This document shows, piece by piece, positions 1 through 8,393 of a DNA stretch of 64,000 nt; position 1 is the stretch's first letter, and every line of letters starts with the position of its first letter. The notes beneath the pieces were generated by a model, which ran no database searches, was not told the origin of the DNA, and saw only the letters and a program-made list of their open reading frames with translations. A program made the translations under genes and the position numbers. Origin of the DNA: Alphaproteobacteria bacterium (lineage in GTDB: Bacteria > Pseudomonadota > Alphaproteobacteria > UBA7879); the NCBI GenBank assembly GCA_002869105.1, contig PKTP01000004.1, positions 1 through 64,000 of the forward strand. Reading direction: 5' to 3'.

Positions 1-299
1 GCCTGCCCCAGCTTAAGAAGATTGAAAAGGGTTTCTTATATAAAAATCAAAGTTTAAAGACCCTGACGCTGAGCCTGCCCCAGCTTAATCAGGTTGGAGG
101 TGGTTTTTTATTTAAGTGTCATCAATTAAAATCCGTTGACTTGAGACCTTTATTAAAGTTGGAAAACGTAGAGGTTGATCGCTTCATGGAAGGTATGCCC
201 AACTTAGAAAACGTTTTGATCGACCTGCGTCAGGAAGAACTCTTTAACAAATTACTTAAGGACAAGCCTAATTTGAGGTCCGAGTTCATGATTGCTTAG
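1..299 (+). CDS. Leucine-rich-repeat protein, C-terminal fragment (5' end outside window)
   Basis: The frame beginning at base 3 is open from the window edge to a TAG at 297-299 and gives about 98 residues. Two consecutive 24-residue units start with LPQL and share the pattern LPQLxxVxxGFLxKxxxLKxLxL; a third, more diverged unit follows. The same 16 bases occur at 1-16 and 73-88, exactly 72 bases apart, so the repeat is also visible in the DNA. Leucine-rich repeats fold into solenoids that bind other proteins. In host-associated bacteria such proteins are often surface or effector proteins, but no secretion signal can be judged because the N terminus is missing. Function unknown. Confidence 0.75.
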   Translation, partial: LPQLKKIEKGFLYKNQSLKTLTLSLPQLNQVGGGFLFKCHQLKSVDLRPLLKLENVEVDRFMEGMPNLENVLIDLRQEELFNKLLKDKPNLRSEFMIA

Positions 300-318
300 T
301 TTTTCTTATAGAAGTGAG

Positions 319-351
319 ATTGCCACGTCGGCCTAAAGGCCTCCTCGCAAT
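319..351. repeat. Imperfect inverted repeat in the gap after the LRR gene
   Basis: ATTGC (319-323) and GCAAT (347-351) form an outer stem, and two GGCC tetramers separated by TAAA form an inner hairpin. The short unit GAGATTGC...GCAATGAC resembles dispersed intergenic palindromes I know from other bacterial genomes. Only one copy is visible in this window, so its dispersed nature is inference. There is no T-run, so it is not a convincing terminator. Confidence 0.45.
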
Positions 352-461
352 GACGGAGAAGTTGGGTCAAACATCGTTCTGATGGGAGGATCTCATCCGA
401 TAAAAGGCATGATTGATATACAGCCTTGTGGAGTTGAACAATATTACGTATTCTAGCCGCC

Positions 462-1694
462 ATGATAAAAGAAAATAAAACTCAGATAACGATGCCATGG
501 CTGGCGTGGAGTAGTGTGGCGCTGTTTTATGCCTATCAATATATCTTAAGGGTTTTCCCTAGTATTGTGATGCCAGAAATCATGGCTTCCTATCAAATGA
601 ATGCCTCTCTATTTGGCCAATACTCAGGTATTTACTATATTGGATATGGGTTGGCTCATCTGCCTCTAGGCTTCTGGATTGACCGCATAGGTCCAAGAAA
701 AATTATGCCTCTTTGTTGTCTGTTGTGCATCGTTGGCCTTGCTCCCCTGATGGTTGAAAGCATCGCCCTCTATCCTATTTTAGGGCGGCTATTAATGGGA
801 ATTGGGTCATCGGGGGCCATTTTGGGTGTTTTTAAGATCATCCGGATGGCTTTTTCCTCTTCAAAATTCAGTCGTATTCTGGGAGTGACAGTAACCATTG
901 GATTGGTGGGAGCGCTTTATGGAAGTCAGCCCTTTTATCATTTAATTCAACAGTATAATTGGCAGTTATGTGTTTTTATTTTGATGATTGCAGGATTCAT
1001 TTTGGCAATCGGCATGTACTGGACCCTTCCAGACATCCCCCAACCACAACAAGAAAAAACCCCCCTTCGATTGCAAATCCGCGAAATTCTTGGCAATAGA
1101 AATGTCATCCTCATCTGTATTTTTGCGGGTCTCATGGTAGCGCCGTTAGAGGGATTTGCTGATATCTGGGGTACCGAATTTTTAATGCGTCTTTATGATC
1201 AGAGTAAAGCACAGATGGCTTTTTATCCAAGTCTCATTTTTATTGGAATGGGAATAGGGGCGCCTTTGATTGGGGCATTGAGTGATCAAACGGGGCGTTA
1301 CTTTACGGTTATTATTTTTTCTGGGCTTGTCATGACGATTTCTTTCCTGATTTTGCTTTATGCGCCGCCATCCTTATTCTGGTTGCCGATGATACTGGTG
1401 CTCATTGGTATTTTTTGTGCCTATCAAATTCCAGCGATCACCAAAGCAACATTTTTTGTCTCGGAGAGATTGGTTGGATTTACAACAGCTTTTGTCAATA
1501 TGGTGATTATGATGTTTGGGTATTTTTACCATGGAGCTATTGGGGCTATGCTGAACCTAGGCCCCGATTCCGTCAAAACGATGTACACATTGGCTGATTT
1601 CAAGATGGGTCTGTCGGTTGTTCCCTTGGGCCTTTTGATAGGGTCTCTTGGATTTATCTGGTTGCACTTTTCAGCACAGCAGCGGTCGGGATGA
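462..1694 (+). CDS. MFS transporter (12-TM class)
   Basis: This 410-residue, very hydrophobic protein has the layout of the major facilitator superfamily: about twelve membrane segments and a central hydrophilic loop near residues 195-210 (DIPQPQQEKTPLRLQ). Motif A of the cytoplasmic loop between TM2 and TM3 is visible as GFWIDRIGPRK (70-80). The substrate cannot be told from the sequence; related carriers move organic acids, sugars or phosphorylated metabolites, and intracellular alphaproteobacteria keep many such paralogues. No clear Shine-Dalgarno precedes the ATG at 462; an in-frame ATG at 492 (MPWLAW) is an alternative start. The stop overlaps the start of the RNase D gene by four bases (ATGA), so the two are probably translated together. 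Confidence 0.85.
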   Translation: MIKENKTQITMPWLAWSSVALFYAYQYILRVFPSIVMPEIMASYQMNASLFGQYSGIYYIGYGLAHLPLGFWIDRIGPRKIMPLCCLLCIVGLAPLMVESIALYPILGRLLMGIGSSGAILGVFKIIRMAFSSSKFSRILGVTVTIGLVGALYGSQPFYHLIQQYNWQLCVFILMIAGFILAIGMYWTLPDIPQPQQEKTPLRLQIREILGNRNVILICIFAGLMVAPLEGFADIWGTEFLMRLYDQSKAQMAFYPSLIFIGMGIGAPLIGALSDQTGRYFTVIIFSGLVMTISFLILLYAPPSLFWLPMILVLIGIFCAYQIPAITKATFFVSERLVGFTTAFVNMVIMMFGYFYHGAIGAMLNLGPDSVKTMYTLADFKMGLSVVPLGLLIGSLGFIWLHFSAQQRSG

Positions 1695-2791
1695 GTTTTC
1701 AATACCTCACCCGTCATTATCATTCTTTAAATACCTTTCCTGTCGAACAGTTTGAGTTAGAAAGCGCTGTGGCTGTCGATACTGAATTCATCAGACGGTC
1801 AACTTATTATACGCGTTTAGGGCTGGTCCAATTGGCGACACGAGAAAACAGTGTCACGCTAGACCCCATCCATTCAGATGTTGAGTGCCTACGCTCTTTT
1901 TTGACGAATCTACATGTTTCAAAAATTATGCATGCCAGCCGTCAAGATGTTGATATTTTTTTACACCGATTGGGCGTTGTGCCCAAGCCGCTGATTGATA
2001 CCCAAATTTTAGCCGAATTTTGTGGGTTTGAGGCCAATATTAGTTTGAGGGCTCTGTGCCACCATTTTTTTAATGTGACTTTGGATAAGAGTTGTCAGCG
2101 GTTGGATTGGTTGAAACGCCCCTTACCATCCAAAGCTCTGCGCTATGCTCATGACGATGTGCAATATACTTATCATTGTTATGAAAAATTAAGAGAGCTT
2201 TCGGGCAATAAGTATGCGTGGTTTTTAGAGGATATGGCCGCTGTTCAAGAGGGCGCTTTTTATCAGGAAACACCTGAAACGCTGTTGAAAAAGTTTAAAA
2301 AACCTGTGCGGTACTTATCTAAAGATCAGGTTGTTATTTTAATGAAAATTTTAATGGCACGCGATCAAGCAGCTTCCTGGTTTAATATGGCTGTGCGTCA
2401 CGTTTTGTCGGATGAGCTGTGTTTGGAAATGAGTATGGATGGGGCTCCCCAGAAAAGACTCTGCAAGGAAATTTTAGAAAAGTATTATAAAGAGAATAAG
2501 CCAATGGGATGGCCATCACCAGATCCAACAATAGATATCAAAGCGCATCTTTTAGAGATCATTTCAAAGGCCTTGAATCAAGATGTTCAGCTTCCGGAAA
2601 ATGTGCAAGAGGGCGTTAAAAAATCTGAGGTTCTCAACCTACAAGAGAAGATTATTAAAATTGCGGAAGCACATCAAATGAATCCATCGTTGTTGGCGCG
2701 CAAACGTGATATTCATGCTGCACTTAAAGATCCATCTTCAAGTAGTTTGGGTAAGGGATGGCGTACGTCTCTGGTTAGCCATTTGTTTTAA
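1691..2791 (+). CDS. rnd: Ribonuclease D
   Basis: A 3'-5' exoribonuclease that trims tRNA precursors and other structured RNAs in the cytoplasm. The DEDDy signature is present: D30 and E32 in AVDTEF, the second exonuclease motif in HASRQDVD (about 82-89), and the Yx3D motif in YAHDD (about 153-158). A C-terminal HRDC-like helical region follows the catalytic domain. At 366 residues it is close to the E. coli enzyme (375). The ATG overlaps the transporter stop in an ATGA, which fixes the start and implies translational coupling. Confidence 0.93.
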   Translation: MSFQYLTRHYHSLNTFPVEQFELESAVAVDTEFIRRSTYYTRLGLVQLATRENSVTLDPIHSDVECLRSFLTNLHVSKIMHASRQDVDIFLHRLGVVPKPLIDTQILAEFCGFEANISLRALCHHFFNVTLDKSCQRLDWLKRPLPSKALRYAHDDVQYTYHCYEKLRELSGNKYAWFLEDMAAVQEGAFYQETPETLLKKFKKPVRYLSKDQVVILMKILMARDQAASWFNMAVRHVLSDELCLEMSMDGAPQKRLCKEILEKYYKENKPMGWPSPDPTIDIKAHLLEIISKALNQDVQLPENVQEGVKKSEVLNLQEKIIKIAEAHQMNPSLLARKRDIHAALKDPSSSSLGKGWRTSLVSHLF

Positions 2792-2898
2792 CGGATATTT
2801 TTGACAAAATATTATATCGGAGAATTTGAACTTTGATCAAGAGTTGCTCTCAGACTAATTTTGTGCCAGGATGTAAAAGTGATTTAAAGGTTGTAAAC

Positions 2899-3429
2899 AT
2901 GAAAACGTTAAACTCAAAAGAAGAAGCGCAAAAATACGCCCGCTTACTCAAAAACTTTTATGGTGAGCTTTACAGCTACATTATGGCCAACGCCGCCATT
3001 ATCTTTTTGTGGGTCTTGTTCGATGGCGGACATTTCTGGCCCATTTGGATCATCTTAATTTGGGGAGCAACGCTTGTGGTAAAAGCTTCTAAGTTACATG
3101 TTCTTGATCATCGAGTTTATGCTGAGTGTGATAAGCTCCGCGATAAATTTTTGTTTATGAAAAAAGATTGGGAAGCGCGCAAGGTTGAGCAATTGGTCAA
3201 ACGCGCTGAGAAAAAGGGGCTTTTTGATGAAAAGAAAGCCGCAGAAGCCTCTTCAGCTACTAAAAATGTTGTTGATAAGGTTAAATCGGCTGCGACGGCG
3301 GCTACCAAAAAGCCGGCTACAACAAAATCAACGGCGACAAAACCAGCTGCAAAAAAAACGCCTGCCAAGAAGCCTGCAGTGAAAAACCCCGCGACAAAAA
3401 AAACAGTTACAAAGCCCAAAAATCCCTAG
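2899..3429 (+). CDS. 2-TM membrane protein with histone H1-like Lys/Ala tail
   Basis: From the ATG at 2899 (176 residues, AAAGG just upstream) the protein starts MKTLNSKEEAQ. Two adjacent hydrophobic segments follow (about 27-45 and 48-62), joined by a short GGHFWP turn, as in the small 2TM-domain family. Then comes a charged linker, and the last 65-70 residues are almost only Lys, Ala, Pro and Thr in repeats such as KKPATTK and AAKKTPAKK, as in eukaryotic H1 and bacterial histone-like tails. A longer form starting at a TTG at 2833 is possible but lacks support. A membrane-anchored protein with a cationic, disordered tail could bind nucleic acid or anionic polymer; this is inference. It ends 20 bp from the convergent argS gene. 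Confidence 0.7.
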   Translation: MKTLNSKEEAQKYARLLKNFYGELYSYIMANAAIIFLWVLFDGGHFWPIWIILIWGATLVVKASKLHVLDHRVYAECDKLRDKFLFMKKDWEARKVEQLVKRAEKKGLFDEKKAAEASSATKNVVDKVKSAATAATKKPATTKSTATKPAAKKTPAKKPAVKNPATKKTVTKPKNP

Positions 3430-3449
3430 AGATTAAACCTTTTTAGAAT

Positions 3450-5216
3450 CTACATTCTTTGAGGTATTTCGATGCCAAGTATGTCGAGATATCTTTGCAG
3501 GGTAGCAAAGGTCTGTTGGCAAAGATTTATTTTCAATATCCGAACACTCTGATTGGACTCCGTCAAGATGGGGGCGGCGTTGTAAAATCGGCTAAAGCTC
3601 TGTGCGAGTTGAAAAGCAGCTTCACATAGAATGTTGGGTGATTTATGTGCCAGGGATTCTTGAATGATTTCTGGGAAGCGGGTTAGATGGATGCAGACAT
3701 CTCTCGCAGATTCTGGGAGATCGGCCGGCGATTGAATGGCGCTTTTCCCGGATGAGTCAAGGTTGGCTTTTTCAAGCAGGCTTTGAATCCGGACAGCAGC
3801 ATATTGCAGATAAGGACCTGTTTTGCCTTCAAAGCGCATGAACTTATCGATGTCAAACTGGTAGTTTTGTTTCGGATCATGTTGCAAATCAGCAAATTTC
3901 AAAGCAGCCAGTCCAATTTGATGGGCTGTTTTATCAAGAGCTTCAGGTGTAAACTGATGCTCCCTATTGGAAGAAAGAAGACGTTCTTTTGCTTGTTCCG
4001 TGAGAGTATCAATAAGATCTTTTAACCTCATGACGCCCCCTTTTCTTGTTTTAAAGGGTTTGCCATCTGGGCCATTCATGGTGCCAAAACCGACGAATGA
4101 CCAATCAACATGCCATCCGTAAAGGGCTGCCGCGCGAAAAACCTGCTCAAAATGTAACGCTTGACGATTATCAACAACGTAAATGATTTGATCGGCCTGG
4201 AAGTGGTGAATACGTTCGTCAATGGTTGCCAGGTCAGTGGTGGCATAGAGAAATCCCCCGTCTTTTTTTTGCAAGATTACTGGCGGCATCGGCTTTTTAT
4301 CATCGGGTTTTTCAATGGCCACAATAACTGCGCCCTCACAGACTTCCGCAACACCTTTGTCTTGAAAGGACTGAACCAAAGGTTGCAGGTGCGCCTGGTA
4401 GCGGCTTTCGCCAAACCAATGCTCAAAAGATACACCCAGGCGATGGAATTCCTGTTTCATGGCGCTGAGTGAGACGTCAACGAAATGCTGCCATAACGCT
4501 ACATAGCCTGAGCGACCTTGTTGGAGTTCGTGGGTGGCTTGTCGGCAAGCTTCGGCCAGGTCGGTATTCTCTTTGCAAGCGGCTGAGATTTTGGGATAAA
4601 TCTCTTCCAGATTCTCAAGGGTTATCGGGCTTTCTTCAGGATAGGGCCCGGTGTGATTTTTATGGAAGTAAACCCAGTCGGGATGCCTTTGTTTGAGACC
4701 AACAATCAGCATCCCCATTTGAGTGCCCCAATCCCCTAAATGAATGTCAGAAATGACCTGGGCGCCAGCAAATCGATAAAGCCTTTTGAGGCATTCACCA
4801 ATAATGCTTGAACGTAAGTGACCGACATGCATGGGTTTGGCAACGTTAGGCCCGCCATAATCCATAACAATTTTCTTTTGGTGGAGGGACGGATCATGAC
4901 ATTTTGTCAGAGATGTTTCGTTCAAAGAATCAACAAGCTGTTGATCAGTCAGTCTAAAGTTGATGAACCCGGGGCCAGCAATGCTTACTTGCGTTGGATC
5001 CGCTTTCGGCCAGTTTTGAACAATGGTTTCTGCAATAGAGCGCGGTGATTTCTTAAGTTGTTTGGTCAGCATCAGGGCAATATTGCTTTGATAATCTGCA
5101 AGATCTGGCCGGTCAGATGCTTGAACCAATGAGGGGCGCAAAGGGATATTAAAGTGTGATGATAACACCTGATTAAGAATATCAGAAAGGGCAGTGCGGA
5201 TGGTTTTCATAATCAT
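3450..5216 (-). CDS. argS: Arginyl-tRNA synthetase
   Basis: Class I synthetase that charges tRNA-Arg. The N-terminal additional domain covers about residues 1-110. The HIGH motif appears as HVGH within PMHVGHLRSS (about 129-138), and the C-terminal half of the active site carries the degenerate FKTRKGG (about 390) in place of KMSK, as usual in ArgRS. The C-terminal helical anticodon-binding domain ends with the DILGIEIPQRM segment. Length 588, against 577 in E. coli. The translation begins MIMKTIRT, so either of two nearby ATGs may be used; neither has a strong ribosome site. It is the only minus-strand housekeeping gene in this half of the window. Confidence 0.96.
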   Translation of the reverse strand: MIMKTIRTALSDILNQVLSSHFNIPLRPSLVQASDRPDLADYQSNIALMLTKQLKKSPRSIAETIVQNWPKADPTQVSIAGPGFINFRLTDQQLVDSLNETSLTKCHDPSLHQKKIVMDYGGPNVAKPMHVGHLRSSIIGECLKRLYRFAGAQVISDIHLGDWGTQMGMLIVGLKQRHPDWVYFHKNHTGPYPEESPITLENLEEIYPKISAACKENTDLAEACRQATHELQQGRSGYVALWQHFVDVSLSAMKQEFHRLGVSFEHWFGESRYQAHLQPLVQSFQDKGVAEVCEGAVIVAIEKPDDKKPMPPVILQKKDGGFLYATTDLATIDERIHHFQADQIIYVVDNRQALHFEQVFRAAALYGWHVDWSFVGFGTMNGPDGKPFKTRKGGVMRLKDLIDTLTEQAKERLLSSNREHQFTPEALDKTAHQIGLAALKFADLQHDPKQNYQFDIDKFMRFEGKTGPYLQYAAVRIQSLLEKANLDSSGKSAIQSPADLPESARDVCIHLTRFPEIIQESLAHKSPNILCEAAFQLAQSFSRFYNAAPILTESNQSVRILKINLCQQTFATLQRYLDILGIEIPQRM

Positions 5217-5269
5217 TAATTTTTTCGATAAGGTAGCATATCATGCTTAGAAGGAGAACAGACTTTCCT

Positions 5270-5283
5270 TAAGAGATCTCTTA
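5270..5283. promoter_or_regulatory. 14-bp perfect palindrome in the argS/methyltransferase divergent region
   Basis: TAAGAGATCTCTTA reads the same on both strands. The half-site TTAAGAG recurs near 5291-5296, and its inverse CTCTTAA is at 5316-5322. It lies between the divergently transcribed argS and the methyltransferase gene, a natural place for an operator. No regulator is identified. Confidence 0.35.
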
Positions 5284-5452
5284 GGAGAGTTTAAGAGTGC
5301 GGTATAAAGGTGCCTCTCTTAATTTTTAGATGACGCTTTCTAAATTTAGGTGGTGCAGGTTAAGGGAGCATTAATGGATTGTATTGATTGTGAAATCCCC
5401 CTAAAGTTCTTTTGATTATTGCTATTCAAACATTAAACGAAAAGGGGTAGAG

Positions 5453-6379
5453 ATGGCCAACAAACAAGACTGTCATTCAGAAGAAACAAAAACAGATTTC
5501 AGCGTTCATTTGTCTGCCGACATTCGCAACTTTTGGTGGTCGGATGGGTACAAGAAATTTTTTGCTGAAAATTTCGATCTCAAATCCAAGAAAATGGCGC
5601 TAGATGTTGGTTGTGGTGCTGGCCATTCAACCCAATTTTTGGCGGGCTTGTGTGGTTCAGAGACAGAAATTTTGGGTGTTGACGCCAATCTTAAAATTCT
5701 TGAAACAGCCAAAGAGCGAAGCCAGTCTTATCCGAACATCTCCTATCAACCAGGAGAGGTGTGTGAGCTTCCATTCGATAGCAATACTTTTGATCTTGTT
5801 TTTTGCCAAACGCTTTTAATTCATGTCCATGATGTGACAAAGGCTCTTGATGAAATTAAAAGAGTTTTGAAGCCCGGAGGCCTGGCTATTTTGGCGGAGA
5901 CAAATAATACAAGTATTCTTGCCAACGCAAACTCTGCTCTGCGGTCGCTTAGTCACGAGGAAGGCATAACATTGATCGATTTTTTTAATCATGTTGTAGC
6001 GGGTAAAAAATATCAGGAGGGGGGTGATATTACAATTGCCTACATGCTTGAATCTATGGCGCGTGATGTCGGGTTTTGTAAAGTGACGGTATGTCGGAAT
6101 GATAAAGTTCTGAGCCTCTATCCCCCTTACTCAACGCCCGAGGAGCAAGCCAATTTAAATTTTATCAAAGCAATGGCCTCTCAAAACTATCTTTTGTTTT
6201 CACCCGAAGACTGTCAAAAGTTCTACCCAATTTCAAATCCAAATACAGATCAATACAAGCAAGGGATGGAAATTGTGAAAAAATTGAATCAGATATATCT
6301 AGAGCAGATTTCCAATCAAACGTTCGTGGGTAGCTTTGGAGCAGAAATGATTATTACCATTGGCCAAAAGGCGTCGTAA
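5453..6379 (+). CDS. Class I SAM-dependent methyltransferase
   Basis: A 308-residue protein with the Rossmann methyltransferase core: motif I ALDVGCGAGHST (49-60), an acidic residue after strand 2 in GVDAN (about 75), motif II/III around PFDSNTFDLVFCQ (about 105-117), and the helix VTKALDEIKRVLKPGGLAIL typical of the UbiE/Ubie-like group. The substrate is not evident; the C-terminal 150 residues do not match a ubiquinone methyltransferase that I can recognise. AAGGGG lies 5-6 bases before the ATG. It stands alone between a 236-bp upstream gap with palindromes and the rpsB leader. Confidence 0.85.
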   Translation: MANKQDCHSEETKTDFSVHLSADIRNFWWSDGYKKFFAENFDLKSKKMALDVGCGAGHSTQFLAGLCGSETEILGVDANLKILETAKERSQSYPNISYQPGEVCELPFDSNTFDLVFCQTLLIHVHDVTKALDEIKRVLKPGGLAILAETNNTSILANANSALRSLSHEEGITLIDFFNHVVAGKKYQEGGDITIAYMLESMARDVGFCKVTVCRNDKVLSLYPPYSTPEEQANLNFIKAMASQNYLLFSPEDCQKFYPISNPNTDQYKQGMEIVKKLNQIYLEQISNQTFVGSFGAEMIITIGQKAS

Positions 6380-6448
6380 ATATAGAAGCCCTCATAATTG
6401 CACGACTGTTTTTAATTGAGCAGCTCATTACCAGAGGTGACAATTAAC

Positions 6449-6477
6449 TTGAAAATTTAGGAATAACCCTGTAAGTA
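6449..6477 (+). promoter_or_regulatory. Possible promoter of the rpsB operon
   Basis: TTGAAA (6449-6454) and TAAGTA (6472-6477) are separated by 17 bases, about 95 bases upstream of the rpsB start. The -10 match is modest, so this is a suggestion based on position and spacing. Confidence 0.3.
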
Positions 6478-6493
6478 ACAGTTTAATAAAACA

Positions 6494-6545
6494 CGCTGAG
6501 ATTGGTCTTAAACTGACCCCCGGTCCAGAAATGGTTGGCTCAGCG
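6494..6545 (+). promoter_or_regulatory. Possible structured leader of rpsB mRNA
   Basis: CGCTGAG (6494-6500) can pair with CTCAGCG (6539-6545), enclosing a smaller GGTC/GACC hairpin. The rpsB-tsf leader of other proteobacteria is structured and used by S2 for feedback control. Whether this one is equivalent is inference from position and pairing alone. Confidence 0.3.
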
Positions 6546-6571
6546 GATGGATAACCGGAAAGGAAATAATT

Positions 6572-7420
6572 ATGGCAATCCCTCAATTTACGATTAAGCA
6601 ACTGCTTGAAGCAGGTATCCACTTTGGCCACACAACGCGCCGCTGGAATCCAAAAATGCACACTTACATTTTTGGTGAAAAAAACAAAATTCACATTATT
6701 GATTTGCAGAAAACCGCACCTTTGTTGCGCGTGGCTTTGCAAGCAGTACATGATGTGGCGGCCACAGGTGGTAAGATTTTGTTCGTGTCGACCAAGCGCC
6801 AAGGAGCTCAGTTGGTGAAAGAAGCTGCTGAAAAAGCGGGGCAATATTATGTCAACCACCGTTGGTTGGGTGGCATGATGACCAACTGGAAAACCGTTTC
6901 TAACTCTATCAGTCGCTTAAAACAGTTCGAACAAGACCTGGGTGATGAAAACAGTAACCTGGTTAAAAAAGAGAAATTGAAACTTGAGCGTGAAGTTGAA
7001 AAGCTCAGAAGCGTTCTCGGCGGAATTATTGACATGAATGGCGTGCCAGACATGGCTGTTGTTTTGGATGTGAACCGTGACCATATCGCTGTTGCGGAGT
7101 GTAATAAGCTTAATATCCCCGTTGTTGGTATCTTGGACACCAACTCTAATCCAGCTGGTGTGGCATTCCCTGTGCCGGGGAACGATGACGCGATTCGCTC
7201 GATTGAGATGTACTGTGCGCTCTTTTCAGCGGCGGCTTCTGCTGGACGTCAAAGCCGTTCTACAACAAAGGGCCGAGACATTGGTGAAAGTACAACCCTT
7301 GTAGAAGCGAATCTTGCAGGTGTGACAACAGAAGAAACATCTGTTGAGCAAGCCGAAGAGGTTGTTGCTGCTAAAGTTGAACAAGAGGTTGAACAAGCTA
7401 TTGAAGAGCCTAAAGCGTAA
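6572..7420 (+). CDS. rpsB: 30S ribosomal protein S2
   Basis: Small-subunit ribosomal protein S2. Recognisable features are the N-terminal LLEAGIHFGHTTRRWNPKM segment, the HRWLGGMMTNW motif (about 94-104) and the GILDTNSNP loop (about 187-195). At 282 residues it is about 40 longer than E. coli S2; the extra part is an acidic Glu/Val/Ala C-terminal tail (from about residue 240), as often seen in alphaproteobacteria. AAAGGA sits 7-8 bases before the ATG. It is the first gene of the translation-envelope cluster and is followed by tsf. Confidence 0.98.
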   Translation: MAIPQFTIKQLLEAGIHFGHTTRRWNPKMHTYIFGEKNKIHIIDLQKTAPLLRVALQAVHDVAATGGKILFVSTKRQGAQLVKEAAEKAGQYYVNHRWLGGMMTNWKTVSNSISRLKQFEQDLGDENSNLVKKEKLKLEREVEKLRSVLGGIIDMNGVPDMAVVLDVNRDHIAVAECNKLNIPVVGILDTNSNPAGVAFPVPGNDDAIRSIEMYCALFSAAASAGRQSRSTTKGRDIGESTTLVEANLAGVTTEETSVEQAEEVVAAKVEQEVEQAIEEPKA

Positions 7421-7460
7421 GCGCTGGTTTTTTTTGAGAACTATTTAAGGAGTAAGAAAT

Positions 7461-8375
7461 ATGTCAAGTGCTGCACAAATTAAGGACCTGCGCGAAAGAA
7501 CGGGCGCAGGAATGATGGACTGTAAGAAAGCGTTGCTTGAATCAGCGGGCGACATGGAAAAAGCCATCGAATGGCTTCGTGTAAAAGGGTTGTCAAAAGC
7601 CGCTAAAAAATCAAGCCGCGCAGCTGCGGAAGGTTTGGTCGCATGTAAAAGCGATGGAAAATCTGGTGTGATGCTTGAAGTGAACGCAGAAACAGATTTT
7701 GTTGCCAAAAATGAAAGCTTTCAAGCTTTTGTTAAAAAAGCGCTATCCCTGGTTCCAGCGGGCACAACCGATATTGAAGCGCTTAAAAACAGTGCCTACA
7801 GCTCTGAGCGCTCCGTTGCTGAAGAGTTGACAAACCTAATCAGCGTGATTGGCGAAAACATGGTTTTGCGCCGGGTTGCTGCGTTGTCTGTTGAGCAAGG
7901 TGTTGTTGCGTCCTATGTTCATGGTGCTGTTTCTCCTGAAATGGGGCGGATTGGTGTTTTGGTGGCATTGGAATCAGAAGCTGATTCAGAGAAATTGCGC
8001 GAACTGGGGGAGATGATTGCTATGCATATTGCGGCCGCCCGCCCGATTGCGTTGATGCGTGAAGATGTTAGCCAAGTTTTGCTTGATAAGGAAAGAACAG
8101 TTTATCGTCAAAATGCTCTTGAATCAGGAAAAAAAGAGGAATTTGTTGATAAAATGGTGGATGGCCGGATCAATAAATACCTTCAGGAAATTGTACTGCT
8201 CGATCAAACATACATGATCGATGGGAAAACCATTGTGCGTGATGTGATTGCTCAGGCTGAAAAAGATTTGGGTGCCAGCATTAAACTTGTAGCTTTTGAC
8301 CGCTTTGAATTGGGAGAAGGCATCGAAGTTGAAACAGGTGATTTTGCTGCAGAAGTTTCAAGTATCGTTTCCTAA
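7461..8375 (+). CDS. tsf: Elongation factor Ts
   Basis: Guanine-nucleotide exchange factor for EF-Tu. The N-terminal UBA-like domain reads IKDLRERTGAGMMDCKKAL and the exchange motif is TDFVAKNE (about 74-81); two core subdomains and the C-terminal module follow. Length 304 (E. coli 283). AAGGAG precedes the ATG. It lies directly downstream of rpsB, its near-universal partner. Confidence 0.98.
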   Translation: MSSAAQIKDLRERTGAGMMDCKKALLESAGDMEKAIEWLRVKGLSKAAKKSSRAAAEGLVACKSDGKSGVMLEVNAETDFVAKNESFQAFVKKALSLVPAGTTDIEALKNSAYSSERSVAEELTNLISVIGENMVLRRVAALSVEQGVVASYVHGAVSPEMGRIGVLVALESEADSEKLRELGEMIAMHIAAARPIALMREDVSQVLLDKERTVYRQNALESGKKEEFVDKMVDGRINKYLQEIVLLDQTYMIDGKTIVRDVIAQAEKDLGASIKLVAFDRFELGEGIEVETGDFAAEVSSIVS

Positions 8376-8393
8376 AAAGATGCACCAGAATTG

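Noticed and set aside
3117..3419. 100-residue minus-strand hydrophobic frame opposite the Lys/Ala tail
   Set aside because: Its Phe/Ala/Val composition is just the complement of Lys/Ala codons.
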